The position numbers were made by a program, and so were the translations under genes. Under the pieces are notes generated by a model, which did no database searches, was not told the DNA's origin, and worked only from the letters and a program-made list of their open reading frames with translations. A stretch of DNA of 64,000 nt, taken from NCBI GenBank assembly GCA_025738555.1, contig JAOVFP010000004.1, positions 1,550,001 to 1,614,000 on the forward strand, in the 5' to 3' direction. How positions within the stretch are numbered: position 1 is the first letter of the stretch; each line of letters starts with the position of its first letter. The DNA is from Cyathus striatus. Its lineage: Eukaryota; Basidiomycota; Agaricomycetes; Agaricales; Nidulariaceae. Shown here one piece after another: positions 33,019 through 44,022 of the stretch.

Positions 33019-34054
33019 TCACCATTGAATGTCAGCGGAGAGCTGTCTAAAAATGTCACTAATAGTATCCTCGAATGGTTGTTGTATTGGCTACAATAAT
33101 TATTGGAGCCATTGTATACCCATCGTCATCTCTGGTAGTGGATAATAGCGTACCTGTTCAAAGAAAGAGCTAAGCTTCCGAATAGCTTCAATGCTTTTTG
33201 ACACTTTCGTTTTCCAGCCATTGTCAAGGCTAGAACAACTGGTATTATTGAGTAGCCGGAGCTTGAAGTCGTTGAAATATATCATCCCAGAATCATCTGA
33301 ACTGTATTTGCACATGCCGCAAGAAGCTTTGTGTTCTGACAGATATGGGGATGCATGGCGCTGGACAACTGCCCATTGCTCCCGATATAATGCCTGTCGA
33401 TGAAAGTAGGTTAGAAAAACGCTCGAGATAATTTATGTTGTAACCGTATAATACTACCCAGGATAGTTGTCGCTCGGCTGGAAACAGTAATAAGGTTGTC
33501 TCCAGCGGCTCTGATACTGCTAGCAAAGGAACAGCTTCGTCTAAAATCTTCGTATAACCTGAATGTTTTAGAGCATGCGTAACGATCATTTTCAGATTTT
33601 CTTTCTTGGGAGTGTTGTTTTCCGAAGCGCCCGAAGAATAATAGCTTCTTACGAAAAATAGCATGCGCATCTTGCATACCGGTATAGCAATATACAGCTC
33701 GTATTTCTCTGCCGCTAGTGATAGTTTCATGAGGAGTGGAAACGAAACATCCGAGAGGTCTGGGACGTCATTATCCGGATAGACAAACTGGAATAGCAGT
33801 TCGAGCGTTTCTGATTCCTCGGAAAGGTCGATTATTTCTGCTCCAACGCTAATATCTGCAGGAGGAAATCCCTTGGCATGAGTTTCAAGATTTTTCTTGT
33901 GTAATGCAAACAGAACGCCATCGCTCGACTCGAAGGTGACATCGGCATCAGGCTTGTTGACTGAGATATCCGGTTCGACAATGATTAGATATCAACTACC
34001 TTTGTTTGTGTACTCACATATTTCTGATTTTTTTACGAGCTCGGAGGAAGACAT
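33019..34054 (-). CDS. BTB/POZ family protein (copy K, tandem array)
   Basis: Proposed exons are 34054-34018, 33960-33458, 33393-33154 and 33090-33019, about 283 aa. Exon 1 MSSSELVKKSEI. Core: NKPDADVTFESSDGVLFALH, ETHAKGFPPADIS (first Gly of the GGFPP motif replaced by Lys), LELLFQFVYPDNDVPDLSD, LAAEKYELYIAIPVCKMRML, LKHSGYTKILDEAVPLLA. Exon 3 ALYREQWAVVQRHAS has HKASCGMC and ends KLSSFFEQ. The terminal exon begins PIQQP as in relatives, but the usual stop is lost and it runs 23 codons, giving a longer unique tail. Confidence 0.8.
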
Positions 34055-34210
34055 ATTTGCGCTGTGGGCGATCGATGGATGGTAACAATGAAAGACTAAG
34101 GAACGAAGCACCAAGAAGCCCTAGTTTAATACCACAGGGGCACGAGGCAACATCGTTCTCAGTCACATTCTCTCATTTCACAGCGCATTAGCTCATTTCA
34201 CAACTACCCA

Positions 34211-34234
34211 TAGACGTCACAAGGCATATATATA
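34211..34234 (-). promoter_or_regulatory. conserved upstream motif of the I-M BTB array (K promoter shown)
   Basis: On the minus strand TATATATGCCTT is followed directly by GTGACGTC, a CRE/ATF-like octamer, about 160-180 bp before the start codon. The same block occurs upstream of J (near 32590), I (31130, one change), L (35460) and in a relic at 52585. Conservation in a diverging array suggests a promoter role; no transcript data support it. Confidence 0.5.
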
Positions 34235-34313
34235 GCACGCATTTTGTTATCTACCACCTAAGTACTCTGGAAAGATGTCGTGCTTGGGACTACAGTAGTA
34301 TAGAGCCCCCACT

Positions 34314-35300
34314 TCATGGTGGGTTTGGCTATAAAAGTATCATCAATCCCATCGTCGTCTAGTAGTGGATGACATACCTGGTCAAAGAAAGAGCTAAACT
34401 TCCGAATACAATCAAGTTGCCTTGGCACATCCTTTTTCCATTCGTACATTCGATAACAGACGGGATTAATATCGAGCCTGTAAGATTCTATGGCGTCGAA
34501 GGTACAATCTTCTAGCCGAAAATCATCCAAGCACGGGTCACACTCGTCCCCTCTACAAAACTGTTTTATGTGGGATATCAACATCGAGCATGCATAGCGG
34601 GGAACAACTGCATATTGCTCCCGATATAATGCCTGTCGATGAAAGTAAGTCAGAAAATCTCTCAGGATATTTAATGTAATAACTGCATAATACCCAGGAT
34701 AACTGTCGCTCAGCTGGAAACAGTAATAAGGTTGACTCCAGTGGCTCTGATACTGCTAGGAAAGGAACGGCTTCGTCCAAAATATTCGTATATCCTGAAT
34801 GATCTTGAGTATGCTTGACGATCGTTTTCAGATTTTCTTTCGTAGAAATGGTGTTGTTTATTTGCTTCGAATATTCCGGAGAACAACACCTTCTTATGAA
34901 ATCGAGCATACGCATCTTGCATATTGGTATAGCAATATACAGCTCGTATTTCTCTGCGGCGCATGATAGCTTCATGAGGAGTGGAAATGGAATATATGTT
35001 AGGTCTGGGACGTCATTATGTGGATAAATAAACTGGAATAACAGCTCAAGTGTTTCTGCTTCCTTCAGAAAGATCGATTATTTCATTTCCAACACTGGTG
35101 TCCGCAGGAGGGAATCAACCGGAGTGGGTGGCAAGATTTTTCTTGTGTAATGCAAACAGAACGCTATCGCTCGACTTGAAGGTGACATCAGCATCAGGCC
35201 TGTTGACTGAGATATCCAGGTCGATGATGATTAGATATCAGCTACCTTTGTTTGTGCACTCACATATCTCTGATTTTTTTACAAGCTCTGAGGAAGATAT
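34314..35300 (-). pseudogene. BTB/POZ pseudogene (copy L, tandem array)
   Basis: Exons line up with copy I over the full length, but three lesions are visible. The start codon at 35300 is ATA instead of ATG. In the GGFPP motif GGA has become TGA (stop, near 35115). A one-base insertion (GAAGGAAGCAGAAAC against GAAGAATCAGAGAC, near 35065) shifts the frame before LEL. The remaining exon 2 (MKLSCAAEKYELYIAIPICK), exon 3 and microexon PNPP are nearly identical to I, apart from a missing 9 bp that shortens the Cys cluster to CRGDECDPC. Recently inactivated. Confidence 0.88.
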
Positions 35301-35560
35301 GTTTGCGCTGTGGACGATCGATGGATAGTAGCGATGAAAGACTAATGAACGAAGCACTAAGAAGCCTTAGTTTAAATACCACTGGGGCACAAGGCAACAT
35401 CGTCCTCAGTCACTTTCCCTCATTTCATAGCATACTTAGCTCATTTCACACTATCCATAGACGTCACGAGGCACGTATATAGTACGCATTTTGTTATCTA
35501 CCACTTAAATACTTTGGAAAGATAGCGTGCTCGGGACTACAGTAGTATAGAATCCCTACT

Positions 35561-36532
35561 TCATGGTGGATTTGGCTATAATAGTATCATTGTAATCCCG
35601 TCGTCGTCTAGTAGTGGATGACGTACCTGGTCAAAGAAAGAGCTAAACTTCCGAATAGCATCAATTTGCTTTGACACATTCTTTTTCCAGCCGTCGTCAA
35701 GCCCATAACAAGTTCTATTATCGAGTTTGAAGTCGTTGAGATATAACATACGACTATCTAACCCCAGATCGTCTGAACTAGATTTACACTCATCACGGCA
35801 ATAAGCTTTGTGTGTTGACAGCTCTGAGGATGCATAGCGCTGGACAACTGCCCATTGCTCCCGATATAATGCCTGTCGATGAAACAGATTAGAAAAGTAC
35901 TCGAGATGTTTCATGTTATAACCGTATAATACCCAGGATAACTGTCGCTCGGCTGGAAACAAAGATAGGGATGATTCCAGAGGCTCTGACACTGCTAGAA
36001 TAGGAACAGCTTCATCCATAACTTTTGTATAACCTGAATGATCGAGGGTATGCCTAATGATTGATTTTAGATCTTTCATAGAATCCGATATGTGTTTCAG
36101 AAGTTTTGATGTATAGTAGCTTCTCACGCAAAAGAGCATGCGTATCTTGCAAAGTGGTATAGCGAAATGCACTGCGTATTTCTCTGCGGCACATGCTAGT
36201 TTCATGAGAAGTGTGAGCGGAATATCTGATATATCTGCGACATCATTATTCGGATAGAAAAACTGGAATAGCAGCTCGAGTGTTTCTGATTCTTCGGGGA
36301 GGTCGATTATTTCTGCTCCAACGCTAGAGTTTGCAGGAGGAAATCCACCCGAGAGAGTGGCAAGATTGTCCCTGTGCAATGCAAACAGAACGCCGTCGCT
36401 CGACTTGAAAGTGATGTCAGCATCAGGCTTGTTGACTGAGATATTTGGGTGGCAATGATTAGAATAGTATAAGCTACATTTTATTATACACCCACATATT
36501 GCTGATTTTTCTACAAGCTTGGAGGAAGACAT
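35561..36532 (-). CDS. BTB/POZ family protein (copy M, tandem array)
   Basis: Proposed exons are 36532-36496, 36435-35933, 35872-35627 and 35575-35561, about 266 aa. Exon 1 MSSSKLVEKSAI. Core: NKPDADITFKSSDGVLFALH, LSGGFPPANSSVGAE, LELLFQFFYPNNDVADISD, CAAEKYAVHFAIPLCKIRML, TLDHSGYTKVMDEAVPILA. Exon 3 ALYREQWAVVQRYASSEL has HKAYCRDEC and ends KFSSFFDQ; microexon PNPP. Intron 1 (60 nt) is a stop-free multiple of three. Its promoter is cut about 95 bp upstream of the ATG by R1 copy 3, so the conserved TATA/GTGACGTC block of its sisters is missing. Confidence 0.84.
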
Positions 36533-36626
36533 GTCATAAGCTGTGGGTAGTCGATGGATATCGATGAAAGACTAAAGGACGAAGCACTAAGTTGTCCTAG
36601 TTTTAATACCGCTGGGGCACGAGGCA

Positions 36627-39530
36627 TCCAAAAAGGAAACGGAAGGAAAAATGACGGGAACAGCCACGTGTCTTAGCGATAGCAGGGTTGTGTGCCATGG
36701 AACGCCTGGGCCTTGTTGCTTCCCTTCCTTCCTTGTTGACTTCCGTACCAGTGCTTGATACCGATCACTAGACCCCGTTCAAATTATCTCTGGAGGCTGG
36801 ATGTGTTCGCTGTCAGAATCAGCGGGTTTGAAATTGGAGACACATCGAGCCCAGGAACTGGTGTGACATGACATATGTTCTGTCAACGAGCTGGAGGACT
36901 CAGCAACCCACACACAATAATAATAACCCGCCCGTTTGTTTCTGGTCCACTGTCCTCGGACTTTTTAAAGAAGTTATATTATGGCACTTAAGCGCACAAT
37001 GGAAGTTGTATTTTCTTATTGAGATGCTGTAAAGTGACGGCACGGCACGCACTGCGCATTGTATTGTATTTTGCTTTTGCTTTATCTTACCTGCAGGATA
37101 CTTACCTTGTTCTGGTACGTGGGAGACGTGCGGGAGAGGCCTGTCTTGCTGTTGAACATGAAGTGCGTCTATCGTATCTTGTCCTATCACCTATCACAAT
37201 TACCAGTAGGATTACTACCCATTGTCACAACACCCACAACACCCTCCGCACAGGACATCCACATCAATTAACAGCATTACATATCGAACAAGGGATGATA
37301 TAATTGGTATCGATGATACAAGTACCCACGTCGTCATCGATTCTATGTGTAAGTTTGCATCATCAGGCACGTAGCGCCTCTTCCTTTTCTTCCGTTCACT
37401 CAGTCACATCGCAGGTGCTTCATCGTTCCTACACTCGCACACCCAGTGCTGGTGAGTCGTGCTTGGCCTTTTGGCATTGCTCGAACTCAATGCTATGGTG
37501 TCCGCCGTATCGCCGCACCTTTCTCTTAGGCTCGAAACTCAACTCCAAAGGTCGCAGGTCAAGCCACCAATTGCGCATCGCATTCAACTCCTCCTACCCC
37601 TGCCTGTGCTGATTCCAATTCGGACTTCGAGAGACTTCAAGTTTAGCACCGCGTCATGGAATGTCCGAAGAGTCTGCTTTATCACACGATAAGTAACCTC
37701 TCCGCGCTCGGGTACTTGACTTAGAAAAGAAGATCACTGACCTACCGCACGATCTGCGTATCGTTCTACCGTCTGGAGCCCCGCGCCATGCGATGTTCGA
37801 ATGGCAGTTCGCTTTATCACACGATAACTATCCCGCGCTCTGTTCTACGCTATGAGGAAGGTACATCGCACGCTCGGGCCCACAACTGGGTATCTACTAT
37901 CGTCTATCCGCCCCAGGGCCCGCAATCGTCTCCAAACTTGTCATGGGGCTTTCATTAAAGAGTCCTTTATCGCACCGCCGCTTTCCCGCGATCTGGGTAA
38001 TTTGAGTGAGGAAGGTATATCCTATGCTCGAGGCAAAATCTGTGCTATCCGATATCCGCGCGCTCCTCTTTATTATCACAAGATAACTGGTGCACTCGAC
38101 TAGAGGATCAAGTCAAGCCAACAACTGCACATCCTGGGATGTTCTTCCTCCTCCTCCGCATCGTTATCACGCGATGATGACTCTCCCGCATTTCTCCCTT
38201 GCCCTGGGTAACTAAACAAATCGGAGGATCAATCGCACGCTCAAGAGACAAGGCAACAACTGCGTCCTTGGATCCTCCTCCTCCTCTTCCACATCGTTAT
38301 CAAACGATTCTCGTTAGCACTCAACGAAGAGGATCATCGCACGCCCAAGCCAACAACCGCGGTTCCCCGCAAATCCCACCACCCCGCACTGCGCTCATCA
38401 TTAGTATTACTCGTCGTGTATTCACACGCTCAAGACGATGCTATAAATGTCTTCCCGCCCCGCAGCATACCAAGTGCTTCTTCCCGTCGTTTATCTCCAC
38501 TCCCTTCAGGCTCTATACTGCGCAAATTCTAACAGCAATCATTCTCAAGACCATGACCAAGGATATCGATCGATTCTACCCACAGGACTGCGCTCGTTGT
38601 CTTCCCTGCCAACAGAATTTTCGGGTTTTTGGGTTTCCAGGCTTGGCTGAATAGTTCGAATCCGGCGTACACTGGAGATCGATGTTGGTATCTCACGGGA
38701 TCGCACACCTACTTACCTCCTAGATAGTACAGAAGAGTCCACGTTGATGATCAGGATCTACTCACCCGTGGATAACGCTTGCCTCCGAGCAAGAGCTGGA
38801 CTTACACTAGATGCCGATATTTCTCTACGTTTCTCCTTCTGTTCTAATTTCACGCTAGCTATAGTAGGCATCCGACTCCGTTCTAGCTTGTCTTGCTTCA
38901 CTTCCCGAGCAGCACTATGAAGAACATTCATCGATGGCTTGCATCTACTTACTTTTGCAGTTCAAGACTGTGCTCGAGCACTTCCCGGATCGCGACCTCA
39001 CGCCTCATGCATATGCCTCACAGTCTTTTCTAATAAATATCTGCAAAGTCTCGCTTACCAACATGGGTGTAAACCGGAAATCGATGCCACTAAATCCCCT
39101 CGGTAACTTGAACCAATGATACCAAATCTCCGAGTTCCGATCCCGAGTTCCGAGGCTTGTACATCCGCATTCTGCTCCGAGGTAGAGTGTACTACGCACC
39201 ACCTGTGGTCCTCTACCATCGAACAACTGTTACGCGATAAGGTATCCTCAGCTCAAGACTGATGACTTCCCAGTGGTGTCCTAGGAGATACATTATCGGG
39301 AAAAGGGGGTGTTCAACGAATCAGAACGATACTACATTGGAGCTTGCAAGGGCCCTTAAATTGGATTGGTACGGTAATATTCTCTTTCGACTGGGTTTTT
39401 TGTTCGACAGGTTTTGTATAGTATGTTGATGGCATGCTTACTAGCTTGGAGGAGTTTGCTTTGAACATATCGTATCCCCTGGCTCTTTTATCTTCCTCTT
39501 GTTTTATGGTTCCTCGGATGCCATTGATTT
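36627..39530 (-). repeat. R1 repeat, copy 3 (inverted)
   Basis: Starts at TCCAAAAAGGAAACGGAAGG, the inverse of the 3' ends of copies 1 and 2, directly after the truncated M promoter (GGGGCACGAGGCA). It contains the inverted ~100 bp subrepeats (37700-38400) and the ACCACCTGTGGTCCTC landmark at 39200. The right limit is approximate. No coding capacity recognised. Confidence 0.65.
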
Positions 39531-39682
39531 GTAATCACACTGAGTGCTGAATCCTCATTCTGGATATACAACTCTGGCAAACTGGAAAACACATTTCGTG
39601 GCTCAACGCATGTATCTATCTGCTTCGGGGTGACGGGCGGGTATACATCACCATTTGTGCTACGCCGTACCCATCTGTTACA

Positions 39683-40171
39683 TCAATATGGTAAAACATA
39701 CCCCTCGTTTCCTTCCTGGGTATAACCAGTAGCACGATCATGCTCAGCTACTGAAACAGTGTAAAAATGGTCACCGGCAGCAGTATTATAAAGCCTCCAA
39801 AACGCAAGCCCTCCACATTCTGCAGCTGGATAAACATACCCCACCACGCCTTCATCACTATGCCCATAAAGCAAAATGGCATCGCTTTTTCTCTGCAGAC
39901 GTCATGTAAAAGTGGTCTAAGAAGGTTCCGCTCCATAGACTAAAGAGGGGAACAGTACTGGGTTGTTGCGATGGAAATACATAGCCTGCAATTCCTTCGT
40001 TGGTGTATACGAGGTTATCCACTGCGCTGGTGTGTTCGCTGGCGTTCGCGGTGTAGAAATGGTCTGTTACATGGGAGCTGCATGCTCAGTAGAGAGGAGT
40101 CGCTGTTCGTGGGTCTGCACATGCAGCTGGAGGTGGTGCGAGTAACTGGTAGAAAGTTCTCAGTGATGCAA
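39683..40171 (-). pseudogene. DUF5648-type repeat protein, decayed copy
   Basis: Related to the intact gene at 40976-41476. Readable parts are LLAPPPAACADPRTATPLY, DHFYTANASEHTSAV, NEGIAGYVFPSQQPSTVPLF, and in another frame DEGVVGYVYPAAECGGLAFW and GDHFYTVSVAEHD. Lesions: the start codon is lost near 40171, the Arg codon after ATPLY is TGA, and an extra A in the AAAAA run near 39885 shifts the frame. Confidence 0.85.
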
Positions 40172-40439
40172 TTTAAATCAAATCAAGACGGTCTTTACCT
40201 GAGAAGGCTCCCTGCTACCTATGGCTAGGGCTTCGGCGATAGATGCTGCAAGGGTGAAAGTGAAAGTTTTTAATGCGAGGGATTTTATTTTCTTAAGGGT
40301 TATATCTCATGATGAGACGAAAGATAAAGCAACAGAAACAATCGATAGAGTTCCTGTTTAAACACTACCGTAAGTCTGAGTGTTATTTCAAAGAAATGCA
40401 CATTAGTACCATATATACTCAGATACCTGGGTTTAATTT

Positions 40440-40660
40440 TTAGAACGGTATATACTGATGCGTCATAACAGGTACTAACCACGTGGCGGGGACATGACCC
40501 ATAGGAGTTGTATCGTAAGCATTCCCCCATTGACCAAGGAACCATACTTGTGCAGTAGTCAGAGCCTCGGTTGATAGGAGCCCTGCAATGAATGCAGGGA
40601 TCACAAAAAGCGGGTATCTGCCACACAGTGCTGAGAGGATTGAAAGCACTTACTTACAAC
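40440..40660 (-). pseudogene. possible ABC-transporter membrane-domain fragment
   Basis: A 69-codon frame, MLSILSALCGRYPLFVIPAF then GLLSTEALTTAQVWFLGQWG, resembles the start of the second membrane domain of fungal ABCC-type transporters (the pattern ...WFLGxWAxxYE). There are no nucleotide-binding motifs nearby and the frame ends at IPF. The family assignment is weak. Confidence 0.35.
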
Positions 40661-40975
40661 CAAGCACTATATAAAACGGTTGTCATTCGAAATCATCGAA
40701 ATCAGAAGCAAGTTTTTCAACTTCTTCCGTACTCCTCAGCAGTCACGAAAATTCGGATGGAGAAGCTAAGTAGCCATTGTGGCGGAAGATACTAGCATGG
40801 GGGTATCTTCTCGACAAAAGCGGTACAAGTGAATAGATGTCCCTCTTTTCTCCGAGATCCTAGTGAAGTGGCGAGAGAAAGAGTAGGGGGGATAATGAAC
40901 AACTTGAATTAAAAGGAGAGTACAAGTACCGAAGTAGTGATAGGAGGTGGTCCGGCCATTTATACAAGTGTTACG

Positions 40976-41476
40976 TCAAAAAGGCAAAATAAACCCCTCT
41001 TTTCCTTCTAAAGTGTATCCCAAATTATTAGTAGAATGATCTCTTTCAGAAACAGAAACAGTATATAAATGATCACCCGTAATAGAATTATAAAGTCTCC
41101 AAAGTGCAAGACCTCCACAATCAGCAGTTGGATAAACGTATCCCACAATATCTTCGTCATAATACCCACGAAGCAAAATAGAGTCGCTCCTTTCTCTGGA
41201 TGATGTCGCGTAAAAGTGGTCTGCAGCTCCTGGATGCCATAGTCGATATAGCGGAATGGTGTTGGGTTGTTGAGATGAAAAAACATAACATATAACTCCC
41301 TCATTCGTGTAGCCAAGGTTGGTCACTGCGTTGGTGTGTTCGTCAGCATTTGTAGTGTAAAGATGGTCTCTTGCGTTGCAGCTGTATGATCGGTAGAGAG
41401 GAATTGCCGTTCTTGGGTCTGCAAAAGCAGGTGGAGGTGGTGCAAGTAACTGGTGTAAATTTGTCAGTGTTGACAT
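40976..41476 (-). CDS. DUF5648-type secreted-style repeat protein
   Basis: Intact 166 aa frame. After a Pro-rich start (LLAPPPPAFADP) it has repeats of about 45-50 residues with the pattern PLYR...DH.YTT...E...GY..EG..xYV: IPLYRSYSCNARDHLYTTNA, IPLYRLWHPGAADHFYATSS and LALWRLYNSITGDHLYTVSV, ending GYTLEGKEGFILPF. Domains of this type (DUF5648) occur in fungal and bacterial extracellular proteins and may fold as a small beta-propeller-like carbohydrate-binding unit; function is not established. No clear signal peptide is visible, so an upstream exon may be missing. The decayed copy lies ~800 bp away on the same strand. Confidence 0.8.
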   Translation of the reverse strand: MSTLTNLHQLLAPPPPAFADPRTAIPLYRSYSCNARDHLYTTNADEHTNAVTNLGYTNEGVICYVFSSQQPNTIPLYRLWHPGAADHFYATSSRERSDSILLRGYYDEDIVGYVYPTADCGGLALWRLYNSITGDHLYTVSVSERDHSTNNLGYTLEGKEGFILPF

Positions 41477-43137
41477 TTAAGACGAATATTAAAAGATAGT
41501 TGTTTGAACCTCAGAAGGCGCCCTTGGACATATAGCAGAAACTATTTCATCAACAATATTGCATCAGGAAATTCCCACATGACTAAATTAGTGTATTTAG
41601 TGTGATAAAGAGGAGCCCATTACTAATTACTTCTAGTCTCCGCTTATACCAGGCTTATTTTCACTAATGTGATGTAAGTAAATGTAATTAAGTCAGCTAC
41701 TAACATCTAATTGTAACTAAATGCTAACTAAATTTTACTTGTATGTATAACATATATTTGGTCATACAAACATTAAATACATTGATAATAGTAGTAGTGT
41801 ACGCCATTGTATAATAATAGGACTTGTACAGCAAAGTGTTTCTTAAGTATGGCAGTTATTAAATAGGTGGTTGGGAACACATATCTCAAGTACTTACTTT
41901 ATTATCTTCGTATGCTCCAATTTCCAGTATATTTTGAGAGAATACAACGAAGTTGTGAAGTAAAATGCAAGGAGCACCGTATATGGATGTAAAGCGAGCA
42001 TGCGGACTTAGTGATTCTGAACGCATTTGATTGAGCCGAAAGATCGTAGCCGATATCCCCAGCCAATCAATTTATCTGTTTGTCTCAGTTGACATAATGT
42101 TAAATTAATCACATGACAGAATCCATGTCACGACAACGTTGAACTTGCCCTTCCCTTCTGTTTCTTTCTTACCCTCCCTCTCCTGTTTCCTCTTCGCGCT
42201 AGGCATATACACTGTCACGTACCGAGGATGTGTTGTCCCCATCCACTCCCTTCTCATGTCCTGTCCCCTTCTCTTCTTCTCCAACCTTCCACCAGGACTT
42301 AGCAGTCTTTCGCCTATGCCCTCCAAGTCTACATCAAAATCAAGACAGATGACCGTGGCACAGTGGTTTCTCCCCAACCCGTGTGCGCGTTTTCTATCCT
42401 ATTTACAGTATGCTTACTCAATGACCTTCCTCAGTTCTCCTTGCTCAATGCTATGTACATATACTCAACTTTTCTATGTGCAAGTGAGTAGTTATGTCCT
42501 AGCTACATTAACACGAGTAGCTCGTCACTAATGTTTTGTGCATTGATAGCTGCTCTTATGTGTGCTGTTGGTAGGGTGTTTTCAGGGTATTTTCGTGCAT
42601 GGGGTGGACTCGTTCGTTTTATTATGGTGAGTAACTGGTTATCTGCACCTTTTTTTTACTTCTGCACTTTCCTTATTATAGATAGTTTTGTTCTATTTCT
42701 GTGGCGCAGGGTTTATCTTTGAAGCTCGTTATATTACCCTTTGTCACTTCTGCAAGTTCTGGCTGAGTTTTGACCGTATTTTCATGGGTTAGTTTCATGT
42801 TCTTCAAGTTATAACATTCATTCTTAATCGTGTTTATAGCTTCTGTATTGATATTCCTTCAGTAGTAGTGCAGAGAGGGTTGGAGTTTAAGTTTTATATG
42901 CTAGTATACGTGTTCCCTTGTTAGACTACTTTTATGTATGTAGTATTTATGCTAATAAATCATATTGTTCATAAATACATGTTCTGTATTCTGAGTAAAT
43001 GTTTAAGCCTACTGAATGCCTCCTTATATACATCTTAAATGAGCAAATGTTGAGCAAATGTGTAGCTATAATTCACTAATGCAAACTAATATTCACTTAT
43101 TTCTATCAACATAAATGGGGGGCCTCAGCTTATTTGC
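41477..43137. other. AT-rich region, no gene assigned
   Basis: AT-rich with many ATAAGT/TTACTT-type repeats at both sides, which suggests an old insertion. A short plus frame at about 42319 (MPSKSTSKSRQMTVAQWFLP) may be the start of an exon but I recognise no family. Confidence 0.35.
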
Positions 43138-43732
43138 CTAAAACACCTTATAGGACTTATTTGTGCTAATTTTACCTTGTAATTGACTTATCTCTGTCCT
43201 TAATTTAACTAATTTAACTAATTTTGTAATATGGGTGATTGCTGATGACTTCATACATGAATGTTTTATGCCATATTCGACTATGGATTTCAGTTCGTCT
43301 TTGATCAAGAACCCTGGTCGATTATTCAACCTATGATGGTTTTGCAAGAGATGTAGCACGTGCATCTGACACCATGGGATGGCAATATATACTACATATT
43401 TCTCTGCTGCATATGCAAGTTGCATGAAAAGTGCGAATGGCACACCTGCTAGTTCTGGGACGTCTGGAGGATATAGAAACTGGAGTAATAGCTCGAGTGT
43501 CTCTGAGTGCTCTGGAATGTCGATGATTTTATAAGTATCCGGAGGGGGAAATCCACCAGCATGAGTGGCAAGATTCCTCCTGTGCAATGCAAATAGAACA
43601 CCATCGCTCGACTTGAAACTGACGTTGGCATCAGGTTTGTTGACTGTCCGGATGGGTGATGAATAGATATCTGTGGGGTTTGGTGGTAACCTCACATCTC
43701 TCTGATTGTCGCACGAATTCGAGAGGGGACAT
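43138..43732 (-). CDS. BTB/POZ family protein (copy N), truncated
   Basis: Exon 1 43732-43696 (MSPLEFVRQSER), a 52 nt intron, then exon 2 43643-43138, about 180 aa. Core: NKPDANVSFKSSDGVLFALH, HAGGFPPPDTY (shorter variable loop), LELLLQFLYPPDVPELAGVP, YAAEKYVVYIAIPWCQMHVL. Similarity stops after GIKHSCMKSS; normal copies continue ILDEAAPLL...W and exons 3-4. The replacement tail (ITHITKLVKLVKLRTEISQL...) comes from AT-rich foreign sequence and could form a short helix. It is a 3'-truncated gene whose frame happens to stay open, most likely dying. Confidence 0.7.
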
Positions 43733-44022
43733 GGCTTGAGTTGTAGTGGTAGTCGATGGAGGGTGATGGGAATGAGGCCTTGAGGGCTTGAGGGCACAGA
43801 AGGAAAGTTTTATTTATTCATGCCACGAGGACAACTCTGCAGCTCACCCAGTCTAAAAGTACATACATGCGTCAAACTTTGTATTATTGTAACTCAATCA
43901 TAACATGTATACACTGCGCACATTGAACCTCTAATATACATTTAAGAGATTGAGTTTGAAGTAGTTCTATCAGACTACCCAGCTATGGGCACTTCTGTCA
44001 ACACCTCACTCATGATGCCAGG

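Noticed and set aside
35050..35328. Open frames antisense to BTB exons (for example those with LVSAGGN, LSLDLKVTSASG)
   Set aside because: They recur antisense to every BTB core and are mirror images of the conserved coding sequence; only in F does this pattern mark a true inversion.
37700..38400. Possible CRISPR-like array (regular ~100 bp repeats in R1)
   Set aside because: Repeats are long, imperfect and contiguous, in a eukaryotic genome; they are subrepeats of a mobile or satellite-like unit.
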